From Acidobacteria bacterium UBA2990 (GTDB taxonomy: Bacteria; Acidobacteriota; Vicinamibacteria; Vicinamibacterales; UBA8438): 64,000 bases of DNA. The notes beneath the pieces are model-generated. The model saw only the letters and a list, made by a program, of their open reading frames with translations. It made no database searches and was not told the DNA's origin. Of the stretch, positions 1 through 9,492 are shown in pieces. Where the stretch lies: the NCBI GenBank assembly GCA_002347025.1, contig DEAE01000007.1, positions 40,859-104,858 on the forward strand, read 5' to 3'. A program made the translations under genes and the position numbers. Position 1 is the first letter of the stretch. Each line of letters begins with the position of its first letter.

Positions 1-1529
1 GGATAATCAGCACCTCCCAGACTCTTCAGCACGGACTCCTGCCAGGCAGCCAATAAAGGTTCCAAGGCAGCGGGAATACCGGGATTCGAGCCAGCCAAGT
101 TTCGGGTCTCTGCTGGGTCATCACGGAGGTTGAACAACTCCACACCTGACCCGGTAGAACCGCTGATAACGAGCTTGTAGTCATTATCTATTACCACCCT
201 CGGTCCAGATCTATCCCGCAAGTCTGACGCCAGATGGTGAAAATTCTGGAACACCCTGGTCGGAATACCATCCATCAACTTAACTAACGGGGTCGTACCT
301 TCCTGCAAATCTAGCGCGATGTAGGGCTTGCCGGCTCTTTCAACGTAGCCCACAAGGTCAAAACTCCAGAAAAAAATAGGAGATGGCCGTGCGACCATCA
401 TTCCTTCGATAACCGGGGTCAGGTCGATACCGTCCAACGGCCGGGCTGGAAGCGGTAGCCCCACCAATGCCGCTAAGGTAGGCAAGATGTCACTAGTAAC
501 CGCCGGCACATCGGTTATCCGGCCAGCCCGTATTCGAGTCGGCCACTCGATCACACCTGGCACACGGATTCCCCCTTCATACATTGAGCCCTTCCAGCCA
601 CGGTGGGGCATTTCCGCGACTCCACTCGACGGTGTACCGTTGTCCCCCTTGTACCAAACCAAGGTATCGTCCTTCAGTCCAGCCTTGGCCAAGTAGTCAC
701 GCAGACGCCCAATTGAACGGTCCATCGCAGTGATCTCTGCGTAACGTTCACGGAGCACCTCACGCAGGGAACGCTCGACTGGTAAGCCAGTCTCAAGGGA
801 GGTCAATGTCACCTCGCGCTGGGCGTAGTTTTCTGGCAAATCGTCGTATCGCGCTAAATCAGCGGCGAGACTACTATAGGGTTCGTGCGGGGATGCGAAC
901 CACACCACAACGAAAAACGGGTTATCCTCGTCCACCGCACGCTCCATAAACCTGACGGCCTCCTCGACAAGGATCGCCGAACCCTCGCCCGTAAACTCTA
1001 TCGGCGCACCGCCGTTACGGGACAGAGTCGGGTCCAACTCAAAGAAATTGTCATGTGATAACCACTCGTCGAACCCTAGAGCGCCTGGATTAGTGGGTGA
1101 ATCAGCCTTAACCGGACCAACATGCCACTTGCCAAAGTGCCCAGTCACATATCCCGCCTTGGCCAACAGCTGGGCGATTGTGGCCTCCTCTGGTCGCAGA
1201 GACCAGTTCGGCGCAAATGTGCCGTAACGGTTTGGATGTCGCCCAGTTAGCACACTTCCCCGAGTCGGCGAACACGATGGATGAGCGGCATAGAAGCGAT
1301 CGAACCGAAGTCCACTCGCCGCCATCTGATCCAGCACAGGTGTCTGTACATGTGGATGACCGTTATAGCCGGTCTCCTCCCAACCATGGTCATCGCCCAT
1401 CAACAGCACAATGTTCGGCCGCCCAGAGGTCTGGGCCCCAGCAAGCTTTGAAAGCAAGATCACCGCCGTCAGCACAAAAAGTCTCAGAACAGCTCGCTTA
1501 CACTTGATAAGTCTTCGTCGAACAGGCAT
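1..1529 (-). CDS. Exported sulfatase (type I, formylglycine-dependent), 3' end outside window
   Basis: Predicted arylsulfatase-type hydrolase that removes sulfate from sulfated substrates outside the cytoplasm. About 509 codons are visible and the C-terminus is cut by the window edge. A basic start followed by a hydrophobic stretch (residues 1-32, ending AGAQ) is a Sec signal. Residues 46-47 (GDDHGW) are the usual N-terminal metal-binding aspartates. CSPTRGSVLTG at 86-96 is the complete sulfatase signature, with Cys86 the residue converted to formylglycine by FGE-type maturation. HFGKWH near residue 130 supplies the conserved lysine and histidine. A DNG metal site lies near residue 270. The ATG at 1527-1529 was chosen because the signal peptide begins there, although the frame stays open further upstream. 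The real substrate cannot be read from sequence. It is co-directional with the DUF1552/DUF1592 pair upstream, separated by about 200 bases. Confidence 0.9.
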   Translation of the reverse strand, partial: MPVRRRLIKCKRAVLRLFVLTAVILLSKLAGAQTSGRPNIVLLMGDDHGWEETGYNGHPHVQTPVLDQMAASGLRFDRFYAAHPSCSPTRGSVLTGRHPNRYGTFAPNWSLRPEEATIAQLLAKAGYVTGHFGKWHVGPVKADSPTNPGALGFDEWLSHDNFFELDPTLSRNGGAPIEFTGEGSAILVEEAVRFMERAVDEDNPFFVVVWFASPHEPYSSLAADLARYDDLPENYAQREVTLTSLETGLPVERSLREVLRERYAEITAMDRSIGRLRDYLAKAGLKDDTLVWYKGDNGTPSSGVAEMPHRGWKGSMYEGGIRVPGVIEWPTRIRAGRITDVPAVTSDILPTLAALVGLPLPARPLDGIDLTPVIEGMMVARPSPIFFWSFDLVGYVERAGKPYIALDLQEGTTPLVKLMDGIPTRVFQNFHHLASDLRDRSGPRVVIDNDYKLVISGSTGSGVELFNLRDDPAETRNLAGSNPGIPAALEPLLAAWQESVLKSLGGADY

Positions 1530-1732
1530 ACCTGAATTAGACCATGGAACGACCGCTTGACGGTCAGCTAGTCCTTCGGGAACCCTAGCATAGAGGAAAG
1601 GACAAATTGCCGTGCCCAAGAGGTAGTCAAACCTGCATGGAACCACCTTGCTTGAGGTCAAGGAATCCATAGCCTTGACAGTCCCATCACAGCTGCCAGC
1701 GAAGCCTCAGGTAAGTATGGGGAAGGACGCTG

Positions 1733-3079
1733 TCACAGACCGGTCAGGTGCTCGAGCTGCCCGGTGCTATCGCCTAGCTGATCTCGCTGAATCTCAAGAC
1801 GGTCGAGCATGGTAAGAAACAGGTTCGTCATCGGCGTACCGTCAGCATAGCGGATATGGCGTCCACCATGCAGCGCGCCACCTCCTCCACCCGCCAATAA
1901 AGTTGGGAGATTGTCATGGGTATGTTGGTTCGAGTCACTAAGACTGCTGCCATACAGCACCATTGAATGGTCGAGAAGGCTACCATCCTCATCCTCGGCG
2001 CCACGCATTTTGTCCAAGAAGTCGGCGAACATGGCCACATGATGCCGATCAATCAGCTGCAGGCGAGCCATACGTGCCGCGTCGTTCCGATGGTGGGATA
2101 GACCGTGATGGGCATCAGGCACACCGATAGACCGATAGGTGCGATTGCCTCCCTCCCGGCTATACATCAGGGTGACTACCCTAGTGAGGTCGGTCTGAAA
2201 CGCAATGGTGATCAGGTCGGACATCAGTTGTACATGCTCCTCAAACGTCGGTGGTATTCCGTCCGGCCGAACCAATTCAGGCAAGTCAATGTAGTCACTA
2301 TCGCGTCGCTCACTGTTCTGAATGCGACGCTCTACTTCTCGCACAGAATCGAGATAGTTTCCCAACCTACGCCGGTCGCTCGTTCCCAAACGAGGACGTA
2401 ACCGCTGTGCGTCCTCAAGCACAAAATCGAGCAAGCTTCGATTCTGGCGAGCCCGCGCGGCACGTTCCACCGGATCGGTCGTATCACCGTCACCGAACAG
2501 GCGCTCAAACACCCGCCTCGGGTTGTTCTCGTAAGGTAATGGGGTGGTGGACGAACTCCACGATAAAGTATTGCTATAAGCACAGCTATACCCAGAATCA
2601 CAGCCACCTACCATTCGCACATCCTGGAGTCCGAGCTCGAGTGAAGGCAGCGGCGTGCTCTGCCCAAGATCCTTTGCCAGTATCTGATCAACGGATTGTC
2701 CATTCCGAATATCAGCACCCTGGGTCTTCTTCGGGTGCACGCCGGTCAACCAACTCGCCCCCGCTCGCGCGTGATCCCCAGGGCCGTCACCCAGAGCCTC
2801 TCCGTTTCGATGCGCAAGGCCAGTCAGTACGAGAAGCTGATCACGGAACGGCTCGACCGGGTGGAGCGTCTTGGTAAACTCAAAGCCGGTCCCTTCCTCC
2901 ACTGGCGTCCAATCCGGCATAATCACGCCGTTAGCCGTATACACGAAGGCTACCCGACGAATAGGGGTTGGGCGAGCGGCAAATGCCGGTTTCATGGCAT
3001 CGAGGAATGGAAGGGCAACCGCAGTGCCCAGCCCACGTAGGAACGTCCGCCGCGGCAATGCTGTTCCAGTGATCATCAT
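1733..3079 (-). CDS. DUF1552 family protein, Tat-exported (copy 1)
   Basis: DUF1552 protein of 448 residues. The function of the family is not established, and I recall it as related to the DUF1501/alkaline-phosphatase-like fold. The N-terminus PRRTFLRGLG followed by a hydrophobic segment is a twin-arginine signal, so the protein should be exported folded. Typical family blocks are visible: an ANGVIMPDW motif near residue 50, PLPSLELGLQ near 150, SVREVERRIQN near 250, and the C-terminal block LDHSMVLYGSSLSD with a glycine run (AGGGGG). The start ATG overlaps the stop of the upstream DUF1592 gene by four bases (ATGA), with a GAGGAAG ribosome site inside that gene. The two are therefore almost certainly translationally coupled. 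A diverged paralogue lies at 38253-39638 in the same arrangement. Confidence 0.9.
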   Translation of the reverse strand: MMITGTALPRRTFLRGLGTAVALPFLDAMKPAFAARPTPIRRVAFVYTANGVIMPDWTPVEEGTGFEFTKTLHPVEPFRDQLLVLTGLAHRNGEALGDGPGDHARAGASWLTGVHPKKTQGADIRNGQSVDQILAKDLGQSTPLPSLELGLQDVRMVGGCDSGYSCAYSNTLSWSSSTTPLPYENNPRRVFERLFGDGDTTDPVERAARARQNRSLLDFVLEDAQRLRPRLGTSDRRRLGNYLDSVREVERRIQNSERRDSDYIDLPELVRPDGIPPTFEEHVQLMSDLITIAFQTDLTRVVTLMYSREGGNRTYRSIGVPDAHHGLSHHRNDAARMARLQLIDRHHVAMFADFLDKMRGAEDEDGSLLDHSMVLYGSSLSDSNQHTHDNLPTLLAGGGGGALHGGRHIRYADGTPMTNLFLTMLDRLEIQRDQLGDSTGQLEHLTGL

Positions 3080-5382
3080 TCCGGCTTCCTCCTGAACCTA
3101 AACGGAACGCTATCAATAACCGCTGCAACCAGCGTTGAAAATCGGTAGTCATGAACGGCTACCTGCCGGCGAATCTGGCGCACGGCTGGGCGATCGGACG
3201 AGGTCAGACCGCGACCCAGCGCATATGTCAGTAATTTTTCGGCAACAGTTTCGACGAACTCCACCTGACGAGCCTGCAGCACACCTCTCAAGCCCCTCGG
3301 TCCATCTACCACAGTACCATCTGGGAGAACTCCTACAGCTTCGATGGGACGCCCCTGTTCGGCAAGCCGGTAAGCACCGACAGCATCGAAAGACTCAAGA
3401 GAGAACCCTAACGGGTCGAGCCTGGCATGACAAACCGCGCAAGCGGGGTTCGCCCGATGCTGCTCGAGAGCCTCTCTGAGACTTCCTGGAGATGCACCAG
3501 CCCTGTCAGGCAGTTCTGGAACATCAGGAGGCGGTGGAGGCGGCGGAGCACCCAATAGGTTTTCAAGTACCCATTTTCCACGCAGCACCGGTGAAGTTCG
3601 AGTTGGGTATGAGGTCACCATCAGGATGCTGCCCTGAGTGAGGATGCCACCTCGTTCAGTGCCTTCCGTCGACACACGCCGAAAATACCCACCCCGAACA
3701 CCCTCGACACCATAAAATTCCGCCAAACGCTCGTTCAAAAATGTGTAGTCGGCGTCAATCAGTTCAAAGACGCTCCGGTCTTCACGAATCAGATGCTCCA
3801 GAAACAGCTGCGTCTCACGCAGGAACCCGTAACGGAGTGACTCGTCGAATCCAGGGAATAGTTCAGGGTCAGGGGTCCAGTCAGCAACATTACGCAGATG
3901 TAACCATTGCCCAGCAAAGTTGTCCACTAGAGCGCCAGCTTTTGGATCGGCTAACATTCTCTTGATCTGGCCAGCCAACACCTCAGTGTCGCTCAGGCGG
4001 CCCTGGCCAGCAAGGTCAAGTAATTCATCATCAGGAATACTGCTCCAGAGAAAGAACGACAGTCGAGAGGCAAGGTCGAAGTCAGAAACCGGATAGACGG
4101 AACCGGGTGCCAAACCGGGCGGGGCACCCTCGGTGCGAAAGAGGAAGTTGGGCGATACCAACACGCCACTCAACGCCATTTCGACGCCCGCCTCGAACCC
4201 CCCTCCCTCAATCCGCCCTAGCTGGTAAAGCTCCAGCAGCGGATCAATATCAGAGCTGGTCACCGGCCGTCGGTAGGCTCGTCTAGCAACCTCACCAAGG
4301 ATCTGCCTAGCACAACGCTCCTCATGACCCAGTTCAGGCCGACAGACAAACAACCTCCGGCGGGACGTCGTCTCCCCAGGGCCTGTAGCCCCAAACGGGC
4401 CACTCACGAGAACATAGTCAACAGAGACATCATTGAGTGTTGTAGCCCCTATGTCCTCGATCCGGGCAAACTCCGTGAGAAACCCAGCGCCAATTTCGTG
4501 GTCACCCGCAGCCACGGACATCCTGAATTCAAAGTTCCGACTCCCCTGGTTCCCATCCTCACCGCTGAAGTCAGCGTCGACCAAATGGACTCGACGCCCG
4601 TTCATACGCAGATCAAGACGAGGCGCCGGCATCCCGGAAGCCCGCCGACCACCCACGCGCACCGTGAGCACATATTCCGCATCAAATGGAAAGTAGTGCC
4701 GGAATACGATGCCACCGCGCGCATTTGGAGGTAATTGGTCTAGTGCCTCTTCAGACTTGCCACGAGGACTTTCATAACGTTCCACCACCGGTCGAGGCAC
4801 CATCGTTCCGACAACCAGACGGCTGATGCGCCTGGCAGCCGAGACATATTTTTCGATGTGCAACGGCGACACCGTCAGGACATCCCCAATGTTGTCAAAA
4901 CCGTAGCCGGAGTCGTCAGCCGGCAGATCGCGAGCGTGATCCAAGTCTAAATCCAGCAGGTCTCGCACGGCGTTCCGATATTCCGCCCTATTTAGTCTGT
5001 GAATCGCCGGGGCTCCTGGATTGGGCGACACAGATGCCTGCGCATCAAGCAGCTGTTCTAACCGGACAAGTAGCGTCGCCGTCGTCTCCGCATCTGGACG
5101 TAACCGGCCCACAGGCGGCATCTCGCCTGCACGCAGCTTTTGGAGTACCTTCTCCAATACCTCGGCAGGCATCCGGCTAGCAGAACTCAACCCAGAAAGC
5201 GAAAAGTCAGCAGTGTTGGTGCGGTCATTGTGGCAGGTAAGACAGTAGCGTTGGACCGTATCTTTGAGAAGACTATCTACCTCCACCAACACTTCAGCCT
5301 GCTCTGACATCGCCGAAGTCGTCGGTAAGCCGACAAACAAAGTGATAAAGGCCGCTGCCCGGTAAATATATCTTCCGGTCAC
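3076..5382 (-). CDS. Exported DUF1587/DUF1595/DUF1592/DUF1588/DUF1585 multidomain cytochrome-like protein (copy 1)
   Basis: Protein of 768 residues with the standard domain order of the Planctomycete/Acidobacteria DUF1592 family. It has a Sec signal (about 1-25), then a cytochrome-c-like segment with heme motif CLTCH at 47-51. DUF1587 follows (HRLNRAEYRNAVRDLL), then a middle beta-rich part, DUF1595 (ARRAYRRPVT), DUF1592 (LASRLSFFLWSSIPDDELL), DUF1588 and DUF1585 (VETVAEKLLTYALGRGL). A proline run near residue 640 separates domains. A second CxxCH (CAVCH) sits in the DUF1588 part, so a di-heme c-type protein is plausible. The role is unknown; extracytoplasmic electron transfer is an inference. 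The start is GTG, only 26 bases from the divergent ankyrin gene. The ribosome site is weak, so a start further in is possible. It is coupled to the following DUF1552 gene. Confidence 0.9.
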   Translation of the reverse strand: MTGRYIYRAAAFITLFVGLPTTSAMSEQAEVLVEVDSLLKDTVQRYCLTCHNDRTNTADFSLSGLSSASRMPAEVLEKVLQKLRAGEMPPVGRLRPDAETTATLLVRLEQLLDAQASVSPNPGAPAIHRLNRAEYRNAVRDLLDLDLDHARDLPADDSGYGFDNIGDVLTVSPLHIEKYVSAARRISRLVVGTMVPRPVVERYESPRGKSEEALDQLPPNARGGIVFRHYFPFDAEYVLTVRVGGRRASGMPAPRLDLRMNGRRVHLVDADFSGEDGNQGSRNFEFRMSVAAGDHEIGAGFLTEFARIEDIGATTLNDVSVDYVLVSGPFGATGPGETTSRRRLFVCRPELGHEERCARQILGEVARRAYRRPVTSSDIDPLLELYQLGRIEGGGFEAGVEMALSGVLVSPNFLFRTEGAPPGLAPGSVYPVSDFDLASRLSFFLWSSIPDDELLDLAGQGRLSDTEVLAGQIKRMLADPKAGALVDNFAGQWLHLRNVADWTPDPELFPGFDESLRYGFLRETQLFLEHLIREDRSVFELIDADYTFLNERLAEFYGVEGVRGGYFRRVSTEGTERGGILTQGSILMVTSYPTRTSPVLRGKWVLENLLGAPPPPPPPDVPELPDRAGASPGSLREALEQHRANPACAVCHARLDPLGFSLESFDAVGAYRLAEQGRPIEAVGVLPDGTVVDGPRGLRGVLQARQVEFVETVAEKLLTYALGRGLTSSDRPAVRQIRRQVAVHDYRFSTLVAAVIDSVPFRFRRKPE

Positions 5383-5408
5383 TGGACGCCCAGTCTACCA
5401 TTAGAACC

Positions 5409-6707
5409 ATGCGAAAGATCGCCGTGACTGCCCTAATGGCCTGCTCATTTAGTCTCCCCTCCCTACTCGCCCAACAGGCAGACAACGCGAACCAAACGCA
5501 GTTGATCGACGCTACGCAAAGGGGCTATGAACAACTTGTCGGGTCCCTGATCGATGAGGGAATCGACGTCAATGAGACAAGAGCAGATGGGTCGACCCCG
5601 ATCCTGTGGGCATCCCTACGTAACGACCTCGCAATCGTTACCATCCTGCTTCAGTCCGGGGCCGACCCTAATATCCCTGACGAAAATGGGGAAACACCAC
5701 TGCTGGCAGCAAGTAGCAACGGGAATGTGTCCATTGCACAGATGCTACTGGATGCAGGAGCCTCCGTCGAAGCAGCTCGATGGAGCGGCGACACGCCACT
5801 GATGGCCGCAGCCCTGTCTGGCAGTATCGATATAGTGCGGTTGTTGCTCGACCACGATGCCACCGTTAACACGGCGGAAGCACGCATGGGTCAGACCCCT
5901 CTGATGTGGGCCATAGCTACAGGCCACCCCGCCATAGCTCGTCTGCTGGTTGAGGCTGGAGCCGACGTCAATGCCCAATCCTACCGCGGCTTCCGGCCCA
6001 TCCTCTTCGCAGCCGAGCACACGGACCCATCCAGTGCGGAACTGTTACTGGCCGCTGGGGCTGAACCGCATGTAGTGGCCTCCGATGGCAACACCGCATT
6101 CATGATTGCACTCGCTCGGGGGAGTGAGGCCGTCACCCGACTGCTGCTGGACAAAGGCGCTGACGTCAACGCACGTGACCGCACAGGTGCGAGCCCTCTG
6201 CACGAAGTGGCCAGACAGGGCAACAGCGCACTAGCAAGAGAACTTGTGGCGCGCGGTGCAGACCTCCAAGCACGAACCGCCCGCAACGACGGATGGAACG
6301 CGGCTGGTATCCGCTCCACAAGTGGACTCACTCCTTTTCTGATTGCCGCACAGAGCGGTGACACCGCGATGATGGAGACACTGGTTACCGTCGGGGCAGA
6401 TCCCACAACCGAAACCTTCGAGGGTGCTGGAGGAGTCCTCTTGGCCACCCGAAGCCGAAACCAAGAGGCTGTCCATTTCGCCGTCGAGCTGGGGCTTGAC
6501 GTGAACCAGCACCCGGTGGGCACCCCAAGCGCTCTCCACGACGCTATTCGTGTCGGCGACGATGCCATTGTCGAATACCTCGCCGCGCACGGTGCTGACT
6601 TCGAAGCTAGGGATCAACATGGCCGGACACCTCTCGAGGAAGCCGAATTCGAGGCGCCAACCCACACGATCGAGCTCGTCCGTCGACTGACGGCCGAACG
6701 CCAATAG
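5409..6707 (+). CDS. Exported ankyrin-repeat protein (copy 1)
   Basis: Protein of 432 residues made almost entirely of ankyrin repeats, about 11 units of 30-35 residues. Recurring elements are TPLMxA, LLLxxGADVN and GxTPL. A Sec signal covers residues 1-22 (ending LLAQQ), so the repeat stack acts outside the cytoplasm, where it probably binds another protein or a small ligand. No catalytic domain is visible. The gene is divergent from the DUF1592/DUF1552 pair with 26 bases between start codons. The second DUF1592/DUF1552 module at 38-44 kb also carries an exported ankyrin gene, so the association is repeated. No clear Shine-Dalgarno site precedes the ATG, and leaderless or weak initiation is possible. 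Confidence 0.93.
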   Translation: MRKIAVTALMACSFSLPSLLAQQADNANQTQLIDATQRGYEQLVGSLIDEGIDVNETRADGSTPILWASLRNDLAIVTILLQSGADPNIPDENGETPLLAASSNGNVSIAQMLLDAGASVEAARWSGDTPLMAAALSGSIDIVRLLLDHDATVNTAEARMGQTPLMWAIATGHPAIARLLVEAGADVNAQSYRGFRPILFAAEHTDPSSAELLLAAGAEPHVVASDGNTAFMIALARGSEAVTRLLLDKGADVNARDRTGASPLHEVARQGNSALARELVARGADLQARTARNDGWNAAGIRSTSGLTPFLIAAQSGDTAMMETLVTVGADPTTETFEGAGGVLLATRSRNQEAVHFAVELGLDVNQHPVGTPSALHDAIRVGDDAIVEYLAAHGADFEARDQHGRTPLEEAEFEAPTHTIELVRRLTAERQ

Positions 6708-6732
6708 TCCATCACCCAGCAACAGGCTTGCA

Positions 6733-6744
6733 GACAGCGCTGTC
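6733..6744. repeat. Perfect 12-base palindrome upstream of the 6802 gene
   Basis: GACAGCGCTGTC is a perfect inverted repeat in the 94-base gap between the ankyrin gene and the next gene, about 58 bases before its ATG. It could be an operator half-site pair. Chance occurrence cannot be excluded. Confidence 0.3.
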
Positions 6745-6801
6745 CTGAGCGATGATGGGGTCATTACGGATTACACGGGAAGCCTCTTGAGGAGGATTGA
6801 G

Positions 6802-7863
6802 ATGCATGATCGTCTCCGAGTAGTTGCCACTATCCTAACTATCGCCTTGTTTATTCCGGCCTTGTCGTTCGGGCAAGGTCAATCGGGCAACGCCCCTGAG
6901 GTGGATCCAGGATGGGAAATGCCCCGCATGCCCAACGGCCAGCCGAACCTGCAGGGCTACTGGACAACCCAAACATTCACCCCTATGGAACGACCAGAGT
7001 ATCTAGGTGATCAGGCGTTCTATAGCGAGGAGGAGTGGGCTCAGCTGCAGGCACAGCTCACCGTAGACGGCGCAGATCCCCTCGCCCGTCACGTCATCAC
7101 CCTCGCGGACAGCGATGAACGCGAAAAGGTCCTCAATCAAACCTACCGCGATGAGACCTACGTTCACTACGACAATGCCATCTGGCTGGCAACCCGCGTG
7201 CCCAAAGGGTTGTCAACCCGACGAACATCGCTGGTCACCGACCCAGCAAACGGTCGGATCCCACCGCGTAACGCCCAAGCTCAAGCGCGGGCCGACGCAC
7301 GACGCGCCGCACGCGGAAACCGCGGACCATTCGACGGCTACGAACTGCGGCCTCTGAGCGAACGCTGCATCTACTATGGCTACAATGGACCTCCATTGCA
7401 GAATCCGTCCTATAACGACATTCACCAGATCTTCCAGAACTCAGACCACGTGGTGATCTTCACCGAGCAAAATAACAACCCACCACGAATAATCCCAGTG
7501 GATGGACGCCCTGAAATCTCTGAAGATATTCGCCAATATCCAGGCGACTCTCGAGGATACTGGGACGGCGACACCCTGGTGGTTGAAAGCAATCACTTTA
7601 ACGACAGCACTGCGTGGCAAGGTTCAAGCCGTGACCTCAAAGTGGTGGAACGATTCACCCGTATCGCCGATGACCGAATCCACTACGAGTTCACCGTTGA
7701 AGACCCAAACACCTGGGACCAGCCGTGGAGCGCCGAGATTCCAATGATGGCAACCGAAGGCCCCATGTACGAGTATGCCTGCCACGAGGGGAATCACGAT
7801 ATTAAGCACATCCAAGAGGTCTACCGCAATATCGAGTTACAAGAGGCCAAGAAAACTCAGTAG
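6802..7863 (+). CDS. Exported protein of unknown function (Acidobacteria-common family)
   Basis: Protein of 353 residues with a Sec signal (first about 25 residues, ending ALSFGQ). The mature N-terminus carries a MPNGQPNLQGYW motif. Similar (P)DGxPDLQGxW motifs are common in secreted uncharacterised proteins of Acidobacteriota and some Proteobacteria. Later blocks include ERCIYYGYNGPP, GDSRGYWDGDTLVVES and YEYACHEGNH. No catalytic family is recognised. The start was set at ATG 6802 because AGGAGG at 6790-6795 is an ideal ribosome site. The in-frame TTG at 6787 lies before that site and is not the start. The gene is co-directional with the ankyrin gene (94-base gap) and ends at a hairpin shared with the convergent amidase gene. 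Confidence 0.85.
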   Translation: MHDRLRVVATILTIALFIPALSFGQGQSGNAPEVDPGWEMPRMPNGQPNLQGYWTTQTFTPMERPEYLGDQAFYSEEEWAQLQAQLTVDGADPLARHVITLADSDEREKVLNQTYRDETYVHYDNAIWLATRVPKGLSTRRTSLVTDPANGRIPPRNAQAQARADARRAARGNRGPFDGYELRPLSERCIYYGYNGPPLQNPSYNDIHQIFQNSDHVVIFTEQNNNPPRIIPVDGRPEISEDIRQYPGDSRGYWDGDTLVVESNHFNDSTAWQGSSRDLKVVERFTRIADDRIHYEFTVEDPNTWDQPWSAEIPMMATEGPMYEYACHEGNHDIKHIQEVYRNIELQEAKKTQ

Positions 7864-7906
7864 CGGTCACGAACACAACAGATTCCACCGAACATATCAC
7901 CATCCA

Positions 7907-7938
7907 GAGGACCGCCGCGTTTCTAGTGGGCGGTCCTC
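7907..7938. terminator. Perfect 10-bp hairpin between convergent genes
   Basis: GAGGACCGCC at 7907-7916 pairs perfectly with GGCGGTCCTC at 7929-7938 across a 12-base loop. It lies 43 bases after the stop at 7863 and 30 bases after the stop of the leftward amidase. Neither side has a real T-run, so it may act as a bidirectional termination or 3'-end-protecting hairpin rather than a classical intrinsic terminator. Confidence 0.6.
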
Positions 7939-7968
7939 GAGCTTTCCAAGTAGGTTCACCGGCCTAGT

Positions 7969-9492
7969 CTATGGCGTGTGCCGCGGCGGCTTTCTGGCCG
8001 GGGCTAGTTGTTCGATGGTATAAGCAAGATTGAGTAGTTCTTGCTCCGCCCACGACTCAGCCAACAGCTCTAGCGCCACGGGCATCTCGTAATTGCCGAA
8101 TCCGGCCGGAACGGAGATCGCGGGCAGTCCCGAAGCTGCAGCCAATTTGCAGTTGAAGTGCGATTGCTCCTCTCCCAACTTTACTGCCTCTTCGGTAGCC
8201 GTCGGATAAGCCAAGACATCCAAATCGTTCGCTTGCAAGAGCATCAAGAGCTCAGTGCGCATTTCTCTCCCGTCCGCGTGGCGTTCAAGATAGGTCTGCC
8301 TCGAATCGTAATTAGCACTCAAAATCCCCTCCCAGAGCGAAACCACATCGCGGGAAAGCCGCTCATCCTTTGCCAACTCCATGAACGATTGCACTGGCAG
8401 AGCCGGGTAACGTTGAAGATAGGCCGACAAATCCCTTTTCATGTCATAGTCATCAACAAAGAATGCTCCTGGAGCTGCACTTTCAGCCTTCATCACAGTC
8501 AACGCTGGCGACGTCAGGCGAACGATCGATGCACCAGCGTTACTAAGTTCGGTCAGTAGATGCTCGATTCGATCGTTCACTCCGCTATGCTGCGGTTCAT
8601 CACCAAACCAGTCAGCTAGCACGCCAATCCGCCAGCCAGCCAGGTCCACTTGCCTCAATTCGTTCAGATAGCTATCAGGGATTTTGGCAAACGACTCGGC
8701 TGTCTGAACGTCAAGAGGGTCATAGCCCACCGTGGCATCTAGCGTGATTGCCAAATCACGCACGCTCCGGGCAAGTGGCCCGCCAATATCACGGGAACTC
8801 GACAAGGGGACGATGCCAGCTCGACTGCTAATTCCCTGTGTCCCTCTCAACCCAAACAGGTTATTGTGGGCTGCTGGCACCCGAATGGAACCACAGGTGT
8901 CGCTACCTAGGCCAACAGCCCCGAAATTCGCTGCCACCGCCGCACCGGTACCACCACTCGAGCCACCCGGGTGACGCTCGGGGCCGTAGGGATTGCGCGT
9001 CACACCGAAGGCAGACCCTCTAGTGGTCCAGCCATACGCAAATTCATGCATGGTTGTTTTAGCAAGCATGATCGCGCCGGCCGCTCTCAGTCGGGCGACT
9101 TGCGTGGCATCTCGTTTAGGCCAGTGCCCGTCGATGATCGCGGACCCCACGGTTGTAGGCATATCGATAGTTTCATAGTTGTCCTTAACCAATACCGGAA
9201 TACCGTGCAACAAGGACCGAGAACCCGAACGCTCGCGTTCCTCATCCAGCGCCTTCGCTTGAGCCAACGCGCTGCTATTGTGATGCTGTATCGCGTTCAG
9301 GGTCGGACCTTGCTGGTCATAGTTGTCAATGCGTTGTTGATACCACGTAACCAACTCAACCGACGTGATATCACCCTCATCCAGTAAGGCCTGGAGATCC
9401 TCGATCGAGGCCTCGAGCAAATGCGGCTGAGCCAGCAACTCCGATACCAACACGAACAGCCAACAAAATAGACCTGACATGAATCGATGCAT
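7969..9492 (-). CDS. Exported amidase (amidase signature family, copy 1)
   Basis: Amidase-signature hydrolase cleaving C-N amide bonds, about 507 residues. The Ser-cisSer-Lys triad is present: Lys about 103 in VLVKDNYET, the serine pair in HPGGSSGGTG about 178-179, and the nucleophile Ser about 202 in SDTCGSIRVP. A hydrophobic N-terminus ending ELLAQ indicates export; many relatives are cytosolic, and exported versions suggest scavenging of external amides. The start is placed at the internal ATG 9492, because a GGCGGGGG tract lies just before it and the signal peptide begins there. A longer in-frame start at 9519 is possible. The gene converges with the unknown exported gene at 6802. A second exported amidase, clearly homologous, lies at 34962-36581. 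Substrate unknown. Confidence 0.9.
   Translation of the reverse strand: MHRFMSGLFCWLFVLVSELLAQPHLLEASIEDLQALLDEGDITSVELVTWYQQRIDNYDQQGPTLNAIQHHNSSALAQAKALDEERERSGSRSLLHGIPVLVKDNYETIDMPTTVGSAIIDGHWPKRDATQVARLRAAGAIMLAKTTMHEFAYGWTTRGSAFGVTRNPYGPERHPGGSSGGTGAAVAANFGAVGLGSDTCGSIRVPAAHNNLFGLRGTQGISSRAGIVPLSSSRDIGGPLARSVRDLAITLDATVGYDPLDVQTAESFAKIPDSYLNELRQVDLAGWRIGVLADWFGDEPQHSGVNDRIEHLLTELSNAGASIVRLTSPALTVMKAESAAPGAFFVDDYDMKRDLSAYLQRYPALPVQSFMELAKDERLSRDVVSLWEGILSANYDSRQTYLERHADGREMRTELLMLLQANDLDVLAYPTATEEAVKLGEEQSHFNCKLAAASGLPAISVPAGFGNYEMPVALELLAESWAEQELLNLAYTIEQLAPARKPPRHTP

Noticed and set aside
3135..4734. Several rightward frames of 74-136 codons opposite the DUF1592 gene
   Set aside because: All are antisense to a clear multidomain gene; none has a signal or motif.
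5981..6568. 195-codon leftward frame opposite the ankyrin gene
   Set aside because: Antisense shadow caused by the repeat codon pattern; Ser/Ala-rich with no motif.
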